Shown here one piece after another: positions 1 through 9,884 of a DNA stretch of 64,000 nucleotides. A program made the translations under genes and the position numbers. The notes beneath the pieces were generated by a model. That model was not told where the DNA came from and did not search any database. It worked only from the letters and a program-made list of their open reading frames with translations. The DNA lies in assembly GCF_002865645.1 (NCBI RefSeq), contig NW_020194638.1, positions 496,001 through 560,000 of the forward strand. Reading direction: 5' to 3'. Source of the stretch: Hyaloscypha bicolor E. Lineage: Eukaryota; Ascomycota; Leotiomycetes; Helotiales; Hyaloscyphaceae. The stretch's first letter is position 1, and every line of letters starts with the position of its first letter.

Positions 1-19
1 TAAGCAGAGAAGATGATTA

Positions 20-2377
20 TCAAAGGCTACCCATATCCCAGATCTCCAGATCTCCAGCTATTTCATTCCAGGCCTGCCAATCCATTTCTGCACCGGAGTA
101 ATCTTGCATATCTAAGAATGACTCTTGTGGAATCGCAGTTGAGCTATTGTCGCTGACGCTTGTTTGTTCGAATGTCGTTGATATATTTAAGTCCGCTGGG
201 GATAACAGATCCGCAGGTACATTTGCTAATCGGGCAAAGCCTTGGGGATGATGCTCATTAGCCCTTTTTTGTGCTCTTGAAAGCAACACCAAGAGCTGCT
301 GGTACCGAGGATTGCTAAGAGCAGCTTCTGGCAATGTTTCTAGAGAGCCTTTAGCTGAAGCCAATGCCCGATCGTATAGTGGTTCCCAAGACCCAGTGCT
401 CAAATGGCCAAGAACGGAGCGCAGAGAATTCCATGGCGGTTGTCGACCTCGTATTTGCCAGCTCCAGCCACTCCAAGCAGGTTCGTTTTGTACCTTGTAC
501 GTGTACTCGACCGCTGCCAGACACGATGTGAATATGCTGCTTGGTATTGTTGGCTCGGTCTCCGCTATTGTGTTTCCATAGTTCGGCTTGGGGGGCAGCA
601 TCAGTTTGATTTTAGAAAGGAAGAGCCGAATGCTTGTTCCAATGAAGGATTGGAGTGGTTGATTGGGATCAAGCTGCGTAAGATACTTTTCGTCGATCCT
701 GGCTTCGCTTCTCTCCAAAACTTCACGTTTTTGATTGGTGTCGGTGATAGATTGAAGTTGGCGAGATAATTTCCAAATTTCACAGCGAACAAGGAAGGCG
801 GTTATATCAGTCCACCCGTGCAAAGGAAGAGGCAGTCGTGACATGCTGGGATCAATGTCTGCATCATTTGTATTGGTGGGTATCTTGGTATCGAACATAT
901 CCTGGGATAGCTTGAATGCAGAAGTCTGTGAAACTTCAGATCTCGAATCAACAAAGCATATCTGCCACCAGAGTCGACGTCGCATCTCGGCCTCGAAGAG
1001 GGTAATGTGGGCATGTTTTGAGCCGTCGATGTGGAGATTCATGGCCGCAGCTACTCTGACCAGGACACCGGCTAAGACCCAGGCTATCTTCGTCTCGCCG
1101 GTATGCTGAAGGACGCTCAAGTATATGGTGAGTGCTTGAAGGAGAGTCATATCTGGATGGTTCAGAAAGTCGGCTTGCTCAAGTGCCTGTTCAATTCCAA
1201 GCCGATACTGAGCAATAAGGCCATTTCTGTCAGTATTGAAGTTCGCTTTCACCTTGAAGTGAGTGTGTCAGCCATAGATCCTTGCAGCAAGCAGGAGGCT
1301 CACCTCCTCATCCTCGAGCGACATAATTGCCGCCAAGGAAATGGCGAGAACAAGGGCTTGCATACTAGATCCAAGTGATTCATAACTGCTTCTGATTTCG
1401 CGAATGGCTTTTGTCATGGTTGGCGCGTGTAATATTTTGATGAAGGGATCGACGTTGTCCAGGTATATTTGCCAGAGGAACAGCAACTGAGAAGGGAGAG
1501 GGTATACATCCTTCTTCTGTCGTGCTCCTGAAGTACTTCTGAGAAGGAAACTGTAATAGCCGGTATGAGGTGAGACATTTGACATCGATGAGCTACTGCC
1601 GTCGTTAAAGTTCATGACTGTATGGCCTTGGACAGCTTCAAAGATATCCTCCACCTGGTGGAGAAGTCAGCGACCAGTTCGCAAGAGAAGCCGTCACGAA
1701 AGGGGGAAGGAGAGACCAGTCTGACTCCGCACATGGAGTCAGTAAAGTATACTAGAGTCGACACGCACCTCTTGGCAAAAGACCGTCCAAAACCCTTCGC
1801 CGACGACAAGGTCACCATTTCTGGCAACCTCCAATACGCCAAAGTTTTCAGGCACCTGAGGTGGCTCGGAAGTTACATTTGAGATGCTGAAACTTTGTTC
1901 ACTGGACGTCACACTTGCTGCGCTCGCTGAACCCTCCACAGGATGATCAATCTGGCTTATTCCTGCCGCATTCTCAACCTGAGAGCTGAGTCCACCAACC
2001 ATTGCTTCCAACCGTCTCAGGCGGCCTATGAGCTCGAATTGCTTCTGTACTGCCCGGTCTCCGATTCGGCTTCTGCTAGGGATACGGCCAGATACGGGGA
2101 AGACACACTCGATCTCATTTCTGGTGCATTGGGCGCATGGATGGTGCCTATCACAGCGCACTTTACGACGGCGGCAATTGACGCAATTCCATATCTTCAG
2201 GGGTTCTGAACCATCACCGGCAGGGTCCGGGGGTTGCAATGGCATTTCTTCGGCAAACGGACGACTTTGAATTCGGCCGCGTGTCTTGTGTTTGTGATCC
2301 AAATGCCACCAGGAAGTGGAAGCCCGGGATGTTGGACGTTGAGGAATCGTGGCGCATCTCGGTGTCCGCTCGGCCAT
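20..2377 (-). CDS. Zn2Cys6 fungal-specific transcription factor
   Basis: A nuclear regulator of about 730 aa, built from three exons read right to left: 2377-1769, 1654-1304 and 1252-20. The introns are 1655-1768 (114 nt, GTGCGT donor, GCTGAC branch) and 1253-1303 (51 nt, GTGAGC donor). The second is a multiple of three and is bypassed only because it holds an in-frame TGA. Residues 65-91 form the binuclear cluster C-x2-C-x6-C-x5-C-x2-C-x6-C, followed by a basic linker and a short Leu-rich stretch suited to dimerisation. From about residue 250 the fungal middle homology region follows (LWQIYLDNVDPFIKILH, then RRRLWWQICFVD). Start chosen: ATG at 2377; the ATG at codon 45 also precedes the zinc cluster and may be the true start. 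It diverges from the FAD oxidoreductase at 2729, a likely target. Specific targets cannot be read from sequence. Confidence 0.9.
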
Positions 2378-2728
2378 AGATCAGCCAATCAATCCGCTTC
2401 CAGAACGAGCCCCTTTACGGTAAGGGCGCTTCTGATTGGCTCGTAGAACGAGACGTCCCTCATTTTTCAACGACCGAGCATCAACTATTTGCTTCGATTG
2501 TATATAATGGTTAGAGATTCCATAATAAAACTCATTACGATCACTTTGCGGAATAAATCATTGTTCGTCGGGAATATATTGTTTAAAGTATTCACCGAAC
2601 AACTTCACGACACATTTAGTCTCATCTAACTCAAATCACCAAGGCTCCAGTAATCAATTCTCTTTCTTTCCAAGCATCAAAAAGACTCCAAAATCGACAA
2701 TCGTTGATTGCGCTGATCAACAGATTTG
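2378..2728. promoter_or_regulatory. Shared divergent promoter, regulator / FAD oxidoreductase
   Basis: This 351-bp gap separates two start codons that face away from each other. A TATA-like stretch (tgtatataatgg) lies near 2499-2510, and a CT/CAA-rich leader precedes the plus-strand ATG. Divergent placement of a Zn2Cys6 gene and an oxidoreductase suggests shared or direct control, but no CGG-type inverted repeat was convincing by eye. Confidence 0.45.
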
Positions 2729-3892
2729 ATGGGAAAGACGGTCGTCATCCTTGGTGCTGGCTGGGCAGGCCTCCCTCTCGCACACAAACTCCTCAAGTAC
2801 ACCCTCCCAAAGGTCAAAGACTTGAAAGTGATCCTCGTCTCACCGAACACACACTTCTACTGGAATCTTGCTGCTGTTCGTGGGGTCATACCTGGAACGT
2901 TCACCGACAATGAGCTATTCCTCCCTATCCAGCCAGGCTTCGCGAGATACCCTGAGGCGAGCTTCCAGTTCCTCTTGGGTAAAGCCTCCAAAATCGATCC
3001 GGACAGCAGCACAATGGAGATAACCCAGAATGATGGCAACAAAAGCTCTCTTTCTTATGATCAACTAGTCATTGCCACCGGCTCCCAGATCCTCAATGAA
3101 ATGCCATTCAAACCCGTTGGCACCCACGAAGAGACGCTCAATGCTCTGCACTCACTTCAGCAGCAGATCAAGGCAGCAACATCAATCGTGATTGCTGGAG
3201 CAGGGCCAACTGGCGTGGAAACTGCTGGAGAAATTGCAGCACATTATGGAGCTGAGAAGGAAATCACGCTCGTCGTCGGTGGAGAGCACGTTCTGGGGTC
3301 ATCGACTGTTCAACCGAGCGTCAGGCAAATTGTTGAGAAGGACTTGCGGAAACTCGGCGTAAAATTAATACACAACGCAAAAGTCGACATTTCAAAGGCG
3401 AGCAACATCGGAGATGGCGATGCCGCTGCACAAACCACCATCAAGCTTTCAAATGCCACCACCCTCATCGCAGATTTGTACCTACCCCTCTTCGGCATCA
3501 AATTGAATACGACTTTCGTTCCTGCGAACCTCCTTGACTCTACCGGAAGCATCATTCTGGACAAAACCATGCGAGTGACAGGGACAAAGAACATCTGGGG
3601 CACCGGAGATGTGGGAAATCTTGAGCCGAAGCAAGTCACAGTCATCGACGCAATGATCGTTCATCTGTTCTCTGCTCTGGATGCCGTTTTGACGGGAAAG
3701 GGAGAAGTAAAGGAATACAAGCTTGGAAAGCCGATGATTTTCATCACGATGGGCAAAAAGTATGCTACTGGACAGATCGGAGGCTGGAAGCTCTGGGGAT
3801 TGCTTGTGGCTTATGTTAAGGGGAGAAATATTTTTGTGGATACAGCAAAAGAGTATGTGGAAGGGAGGGCCCTGAGACATGCGGCAATGTAG
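2729..3892 (+). CDS. AIF/FSP1-like FAD-dependent NAD(P)H oxidoreductase
   Basis: A 387-aa single-exon protein of the pyridine nucleotide-disulphide oxidoreductase superfamily, closest in layout to AMID/FSP1-type quinone or apoptosis-related reductases. The N-terminal Rossmann motif is GAGWAG at residues 9-14, which binds FAD. The conserved IATG lies at 115-118, a second Rossmann motif GAGPTG at 157-162 binds NAD(P)H, and the FAD-contacting GTGDVG lies at 291-296. Length and motif order are normal for the family. Codon 1 is the ATG at 2729; the frame is open just upstream but only with a TTG. There is no signal peptide; the protein is likely cytosolic or membrane-associated. It is transcribed divergently from the Zn2Cys6 gene. 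The electron acceptor cannot be predicted from sequence alone. Confidence 0.92.
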   Translation: MGKTVVILGAGWAGLPLAHKLLKYTLPKVKDLKVILVSPNTHFYWNLAAVRGVIPGTFTDNELFLPIQPGFARYPEASFQFLLGKASKIDPDSSTMEITQNDGNKSSLSYDQLVIATGSQILNEMPFKPVGTHEETLNALHSLQQQIKAATSIVIAGAGPTGVETAGEIAAHYGAEKEITLVVGGEHVLGSSTVQPSVRQIVEKDLRKLGVKLIHNAKVDISKASNIGDGDAAAQTTIKLSNATTLIADLYLPLFGIKLNTTFVPANLLDSTGSIILDKTMRVTGTKNIWGTGDVGNLEPKQVTVIDAMIVHLFSALDAVLTGKGEVKEYKLGKPMIFITMGKKYATGQIGGWKLWGLLVAYVKGRNIFVDTAKEYVEGRALRHAAM

Positions 3893-4928
3893 GCTTGTGG
3901 TTATGAAGTATTTCAATTCAGTTCGTGGGCATCTCGCCAAATAATACTTTATTCGTATTTATCTCAGAAACCCTCTCTTTAACAACAATAATGAGCATCT
4001 TGCAACGATAATAACACAATTTTGACGTTTACCAAAGCAACAACTAAACTCCCTTGCGGCCGCGGCCAGCCGAACAATAGAAGGTTCCAGATCAGAGCTT
4101 TCATCGCCCTCTGGCCAAGGGAAATTTCAAAAACACTATTCGAATGCAGACTGAAAACTTGTTCTGAGATTTTCTGACGCCGTTCAAATTGGAGTTACTT
4201 TAATCTTGTCCAAGTTTTGGCTCACAGCCGTCCACCCATCAGTCATCGCGCCAGTTTCCGTGAAATATGTTGCAGATGTTGCATTACCCCGTATGTTGCC
4301 TGGGTCAATTTCTTACTTCGCTATGACCTAGGATTTTATTGTGATAGCGAGGGTGAATTAAGGCCAGCGTGATGATGGTACCCGCCCCTCAAAGCCACCA
4401 AATGCATGGGGTACGAGAATGTTGACCACATGGCAACCTACGCCAAGGCAAATGAAGGCGCGTTCGGTATCGCTGCGTCGCACTGGGCGGAGTGGGTTCT
4501 CCGTGGTAATCAGACCTCGTCAAACTTCTTTGCGGGGGCTGGAACCGGAACTGCGGTGGGTGATGGCTGAACGGCAGTTAATACGTTTTTGGCGGGAGCC
4601 AGTGTCACACCATTGGTGACATAGTTGTACGAAAGTACTTGACAGAGGGGTTCTTAGCCTAGTAGGAGGCGAGTTGTCTAGTATGTTACTTTCTTGGTGA
4701 GTTCGTTAAAAATAAAACAAAGGGGCTCGCTTGCATTTCCTATTGTGTCCAAATCTCGCTCACAATTACGAATTGACCGCCAAAAGCACGCCATCGCGAG
4801 GGCCATATGTTATAAACCGTCCCCACTAACGACTCCTCGCATTGGTATTCACTGTTCTTACAAACAAGAAATAAGTCAATTTGTGTAAATCTGCTCCATT
4901 ACGCACCCAGCAATTTAAAATCTAGTCT
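3893..4928. other. Intergenic stretch with 3' tail and a hydrolase remnant
   Basis: No intact gene is visible. The first 100 bases hold the AT-rich downstream region of the oxidoreductase. About 4390-4570 contains the remnant described separately. The rest is ordinary intergenic DNA leading to the DUF3604 start. Confidence 0.6.
4381..4571 (+). pseudogene. C-terminal remnant of an alpha/beta-hydrolase-like protein
   Basis: The frame containing GYENVDHMATYAK continues through AFGIAASHWAEWVLRGNQ and NFFAGAG to GDG, then reads TGA. This block resembles the end of fungal secreted or cytosolic alpha/beta hydrolases, where a histidine followed by M/T-x-x-Y carries the catalytic His, then W-x-x-W-x-x-R/K-G-D/N and a terminal D-G-W. 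Here the Trp codon expected after GDG is TGA. No upstream exon with a nucleophile elbow is present, so this looks like an isolated gene end. The family assignment is from pattern memory and is moderate at best. Confidence 0.4.
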
Positions 4929-7457
4929 ATGATGAAGACTCTCACTGATGTTGAGCTTCGAGAGCGTCTTGGAACATATGTTGCGCCTATAGGACTATAT
5001 CATTACATAAAGTCTCTCCCATTCCTGGGATCTCTTTCAAGTAATGTCTCGTCGTTGACTGCAGGGGAATGGACCGAGGTCGAGATTACGTACACTGTGG
5101 GCGGCAGCGGACTTGCTGACGGAGCTTGGATAAAAGGCACCTTCAAATTCTATTCTGTAAGCATACATCGCCCAAGTCTTCCTAAATTAGCGCGCAAAGT
5201 TAACTCACATTATTTGAAGGATTGGGCTTTATTTCAAACGTCAGACTCTACAGGAGACAATTATGTATCAGCAGAATATCTGGCCGGACCACTCGTCTCA
5301 GGGCAAACACCAGCAACAGTCCAAGAACTCGCCGTGCGCTTCGATCAAAAGGGTCATGAACGCCCTTTCCAAAAAGCCGTGATTATTGATATCGTCGACG
5401 GTTACATGAATCCCGGCGATCAAATCATTGTCCGGCTAGGTGATCGTCGATTTGGTGCCAAAGGGACGCGAACACAAACTTTTGTTGAAGACGACTTTCG
5501 AATGAGGTGGTACATCGATCCGGTTGGGACTTCGAGATTCGCAGCTATCAAGCCGGACCTGGTCTTTGACATTCATAGTGGGCCAATAAATCATCTCAAG
5601 GCACATTCTCCGCGTCTGGTCACACCTGGTACCCCATTTCCTATCTATGTGCACGCAAGAGACTTGTGGGGAAATGTAACAACGAACCAGGAAGGTTTAT
5701 CTCTGAAGTTGACCATATTCAACGATATTGACCAAGAGCAATCTCCGGTTGTTGCAGAGGGGACAATGATTTCCTCAGTTGGCTGGACGCATGCTGCGTT
5801 CAAAAGCGTCGTCTTGAAAGACGAAGGCGATTATACCATCGAATTTATACTGAAATCTTTGAAAACAAATTCCGAGTACAGCACCCGAGAACCAATTTCT
5901 GTTTCTACCAGCTCTCTTGTCCCACGGATCCTTTTTGCCGATCTCCACGTACACTCGAACGATACCGTTGGCACGAATAATACAGAATACAACTTCTCCT
6001 ACGCCCAGAAGATTGCCGGCCTCGACATTGTAGGCTATACAGCCAACGACTTCAATATCACCGCCGCCAAATGGGAATCCACGCTTTCTCTTATCCATAC
6101 AATCAACCAAGAGGGCGAGTTCATCGTGTTCCCGGGAACGGAATGGTGTGGAAACAGCGCAGCCGGCGGTGACCACAATGTGGTTTTCCTTGACGATCCC
6201 GTTACGAACCCACCCGAGTTTCCTCTTGACAAGCGGGGCAATGTAGCACGTAGTTTTGAATGGAACGAAGACGGTCCCGCAGAATTGCAACCTGGTACTT
6301 GGCCGCTTGACGAACTCTATGCCACATATGCGCATTCCCCTGAGACACACCTTTTGATTCCTCACGTGGGAGGTAGGCGTTGTAATCTGGGGTGGCATCA
6401 TCCCCGATTGGAGCGGCTGCTGGAAATTGGAAGTGCGTGGGGTCAATTCGAGTGGTTGCTTCGGGACGCGGTAAAGAGGGGATGGAAAATGGGGGTTTGC
6501 GCGAATTCGGACGAGCATCGAGGACGTTGTGGTGGCGGAGTTCCAGGAACCGCAGTCTTTGGTACGAAAGGTGGACTCACTGGTGTACTCTCGCAGTCTT
6601 TGGACAGGGTTGCGGTAGGAAAGGCTTTGAGAGCGCGGAATACCTTTGCAACAACTGGCGAGCGACTCGTTGGACTGCTTTCCACGACATTGAAAGGTTC
6701 GCAAGCACGACAAGGAGACGAGGTTGTCTTTGAGGGAGAAACCCAATCTGCCACGCTGAACTATGCGTTCTTTGGAGGACGTGGTTTCTCCTCCATTCAA
6801 GCATATGACGCTTCTGGCTGCATTTTCGACCGCGACTTGCAGCACGAGAGAGCGGTTCTTTCCAATTTGGCACCTTCTTCGTGGAACACCGTTCGAATCA
6901 CCTGGGGCGGTGCAAGACTATATGATCGATACCGAGAAGCCGTTTGGGATGGCGGTATACAATGTGATAGAGCTGAAATCTTGGAAATGCAGCCATTTGG
7001 TGGCGTTTCTGATGTTCCAGAAGAGGCTATCTCCCAGATTGGACCTCAAAGTGTAGCTTTCCATACACGAACGAGTGGTGACTTTGATGGTGTGGACTTG
7101 TCCTTTGAAGCAGCATCTCACCCCGAGAAAATTGTTGTTGCAGGTAAACTGGGAGGGTATGTGAAAGTGGGTGACGCGCTGAAAGGAAATCCGCATAAGG
7201 CTCAGCCCAAATTTGAATTGGAGGCTAGTTGGGATGAAGCTCTAAAACCGGGAGGTAAAAAGATATATATCAAGGGTGGAGCTAACCTATTCGTGAGAGC
7301 CGAGGTTGTACCAAATGTAACACTCCCAAAACGAGTGGAAGGATCTTTAGATCTAGTCCTCAAGAGAAACGCCAGTGGACGTGATGTGTATTTTGTTGGT
7401 CGGGAATGGGACGGCGGAAAGGTCATTACAAGCCCTTTGTTTTTCGTGCCCTCGTGA
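4929..7457 (+). CDS. DUF3604 / PHP-like metallo-domain protein
   Basis: The open frame encodes 842 aa, but residues 77-97 are probably a stopless 63-nt intron at 5157-5219 (GTAAGC donor, AACTCAC branch, GAAG acceptor). Removing it gives FKFYS joined to DWALFQTSD and an 821-aa product. After splicing, a PHP-like metal site appears: DLHVHSND near residues 316-323, GTEWCGN near 382, HVGG near 457 and NSDEH near 505. This D/H-rich series is typical of DUF3604 proteins, which are related to PHP phosphoesterases. The N-terminal 300 residues look beta-rich (accessory domain). No signal peptide is seen. The substrate is unknown. The ATG at 4929 is the first in frame. Confidence 0.85.
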   Translation: MMKTLTDVELRERLGTYVAPIGLYHYIKSLPFLGSLSSNVSSLTAGEWTEVEITYTVGGSGLADGAWIKGTFKFYSVSIHRPSLPKLARKVNSHYLKDWALFQTSDSTGDNYVSAEYLAGPLVSGQTPATVQELAVRFDQKGHERPFQKAVIIDIVDGYMNPGDQIIVRLGDRRFGAKGTRTQTFVEDDFRMRWYIDPVGTSRFAAIKPDLVFDIHSGPINHLKAHSPRLVTPGTPFPIYVHARDLWGNVTTNQEGLSLKLTIFNDIDQEQSPVVAEGTMISSVGWTHAAFKSVVLKDEGDYTIEFILKSLKTNSEYSTREPISVSTSSLVPRILFADLHVHSNDTVGTNNTEYNFSYAQKIAGLDIVGYTANDFNITAAKWESTLSLIHTINQEGEFIVFPGTEWCGNSAAGGDHNVVFLDDPVTNPPEFPLDKRGNVARSFEWNEDGPAELQPGTWPLDELYATYAHSPETHLLIPHVGGRRCNLGWHHPRLERLLEIGSAWGQFEWLLRDAVKRGWKMGVCANSDEHRGRCGGGVPGTAVFGTKGGLTGVLSQSLDRVAVGKALRARNTFATTGERLVGLLSTTLKGSQARQGDEVVFEGETQSATLNYAFFGGRGFSSIQAYDASGCIFDRDLQHERAVLSNLAPSSWNTVRITWGGARLYDRYREAVWDGGIQCDRAEILEMQPFGGVSDVPEEAISQIGPQSVAFHTRTSGDFDGVDLSFEAASHPEKIVVAGKLGGYVKVGDALKGNPHKAQPKFELEASWDEALKPGGKKIYIKGGANLFVRAEVVPNVTLPKRVEGSLDLVLKRNASGRDVYFVGREWDGGKVITSPLFFVPS

Positions 7458-7487
7458 AAGACGTTAGGAAAAGCTACAGGTTCTAAA

Positions 7488-9247
7488 CTACACCTTTTCG
7501 TCGCCCAATTTGATCTTATACTGAATCGCGTTCTCGCGCTGGCCTTGCCACTCATGCCTATGGAAAGCAAATATCTCAAATTCCGGCGCTAGAAAGTGTG
7601 GGAGGTTGCCCAATTTCACAATTACCAGTCCCGGTCTAGTCACAGAAACGGGCTTCACTGGACCAAGTGAATGGTTAGCTCCAGTAAGTATTCATGAAAG
7701 CAACAAGCAGGAGCGACTCACTTTCCACAGCGGAGCAAAACCACCTCCCAACAGACTTTCCGATCATAGCTTCTTTACTCACGTATTCCCTCAGTGTGCC
7801 ATCGCGATCTTCAATATGCACCTTGGTCTCGTCCATAATGAGGTTGATGAACGCCTGGACTTTGACAAAATTTACCGCATATTGGCCATAGGCAGCAGAC
7901 TTCTTCCCTTAGACAAGTAGGTGCTTCCGTGATGTCGGTGCACCACTTAGTGTCGAAGATGATGAAGCTTCCGCATCTACTGGAATTAGCATTCCCACAA
8001 TCCCACAGCCATTGCATTCTGTGCAGGGCCCATGTGTTGGCGCAATCATGCAAGTATAAAACTTCCGGCAGTTAGCAAAACTATTACTTACGCTGAAAAG
8101 TGTTGGGAGAACACTTACCTATCCGTAGGAAACTTCGAAAAGCGCTTGCGAACCGTCTTTGGCCGTCTGAGTGTGATCAAAGAGTCCGGAATCTTCACCA
8201 TGTTGCAAAACATACTCAGCGCTGCCGCAGTAGTCTCCGTATCCTTGATTATTTGACCCACGGCGAGGGCGAGCGTGATTGACATTTTCTGTTCCCTTCA
8301 TGAGGACGAATGGGTTCTCAGATAATTGATCTACCGAAGTAACTTGAGGTGACCCGTTTGAGGTTGTCTCCGGGTTGTATGTTTCAACCTCGGGCGCGAT
8401 CGCCCATTGGAACAGTCCCTGTCTATGCCGCCTGGCAGGCGCTGCCTGCGGAATGAACTGCTGCGTTTCACTCGTAATCGGGAGTTTCATTTGTGACCCG
8501 AGGTAGAGCAGGTAGTGCGCGAGGATTTGGCATAGGAAATCTTGAGTATCCTTGAATTGGGCAAGCTCCTGTTGGGTGTTGCCCGAAGGCTGGGGAGAGG
8601 TGTAACCAGCCGCCAGAATGGCTCCAAATATTAGAAGAAAAAGTGCTCGGAGTCGGCCCAGAGAGCAGTCCCTCAAACGTTGTGGCTTCAATAGCTTGTC
8701 GAGGTTCCTGAGAAACTTGTGGCCAGCAAAGGACCCAATCTGCAGCAGTTCGGGAGTGGTCAAGTGATGTCTGTTTGGCGTGTGTGGCTGAGTGTATGCC
8801 AGAGAGATGGCGTAAATCATGCGATGAAATTGTTCCATAATATCATCTTCGATGAAAGGCTGAATGAGACCGAGGAGTCGAGGAGAGGACAGGATGCCAA
8901 CTTTGCTAGTTTCGGAAATTGTAGACTTGTTGAGCCAGCCCACCACGTCATCGACAAGGAATTCTAGATCCCACGTAATCAGAGACGAGAAGTCGAGGCT
9001 GATTGTTGTCGTGGACAGTTGTTCGCTCTTTGTGAGTATGATGTCTCGATTTTGGCCCGGAGGCGGAATGTCTTTGCTTGGTCAGCTGACTTGAGCATAT
9101 CTCAACAGTGGAGGGATCTCACAGAAGTCAAACACACTTGCATCAGATGTACTAGTCCGAATACATGCCGAGAACGTCAACGTATGTCTTTGATGTGCAT
9201 GGACAACTAGCTGTTGGCACGAGACGCAGATGTCATCACGTGAACAC
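7488..9247 (-). pseudogene. Damaged multi-exon gene, regulator-like middle plus unknown C-terminal part
   Basis: Coding pieces on the minus strand appear in this order: an open stretch 9247-9123 with no ATG; a plausible 51-nt intron 9072-9122; a long open segment 9071-8119 (phrases such as RALFLLIFGAILAAGY resemble helices in the C-terminal part of fungal Zn-cluster regulators); a TAG immediately before an excellent 57-nt intron (8062-8118, GTAAGT, GCTAAC); then 8061-7722 with FIIFDTKWCTDI; a one-base frame change near 7905-7910; then QAFINLIMDETKVHIEDRDG, a clear 64-nt intron (7658-7721) and an end at 7488. No zinc cluster and no start codon were found. Lesions: one nonsense codon, one frameshift and a missing 5' end. 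It may be two adjacent relics rather than one. The C-terminal family is not recognised. Confidence 0.55.
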
Positions 9248-9884
9248 TATATCTCCATTAACATACGGCCCGCTCTGAAGCGCAGAATACTAACTGGAAT
9301 GCGGAGAACTAAGCACCTCAAACACGCGCCCTTTCATCTCACAGCTTCTACTTCTCGTCGACGCTAAGGGCCAAATCTGGCTCGTTGTCGGCCGGGGTGA
9401 CTCTGCTTCTCAACCCTGAAAGCATTGAATGCGGTAGCATGAGGAGGATTGAGTGGTATTGCCTCTGATGGGGGCATCTTGGCGTTGGAGAAGAAGTAGA
9501 ACAAAAATGCTACCCGTTCAGAGCAGAAGACTGGGGTCCTTGAACGGGTGTTTTCGTGGCGGACGACAGCCATGTTTTAATTCGCCACCTTTCACCGAGC
9601 ACTGCCATTCTGCGTGTAACTTGGTGTCGGGAGGTTGAACCTTTCGCTGAAAATGAGTGGAGGTTGTGAGGGAGAAAGAGACGCGAGTTCCCGCCGTTGA
9701 CCAGCCTTCCATTTCGAGCATAGTGTAAAGTCTTAGCTCGAAACGTGACATTCCGTTTTCACCGTCCATCTCTTCTCCTTTCGTTCCTCCATTCAATGAA
9801 AACCTCAACATCAGCAGCATTGCCGGAAACACAACGGCAGTCATCATCCAAATCTAGAGCTTGATGTTGACAGGCTTTAGTCTC
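9248..9884. other. Intergenic, nothing recognisable
   Basis: Short open frames on both strands show no motif and no consistent splice structure. The stretch lies between the damaged locus and the 3' end of the 832-aa gene, both on the minus strand. Confidence 0.5.
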
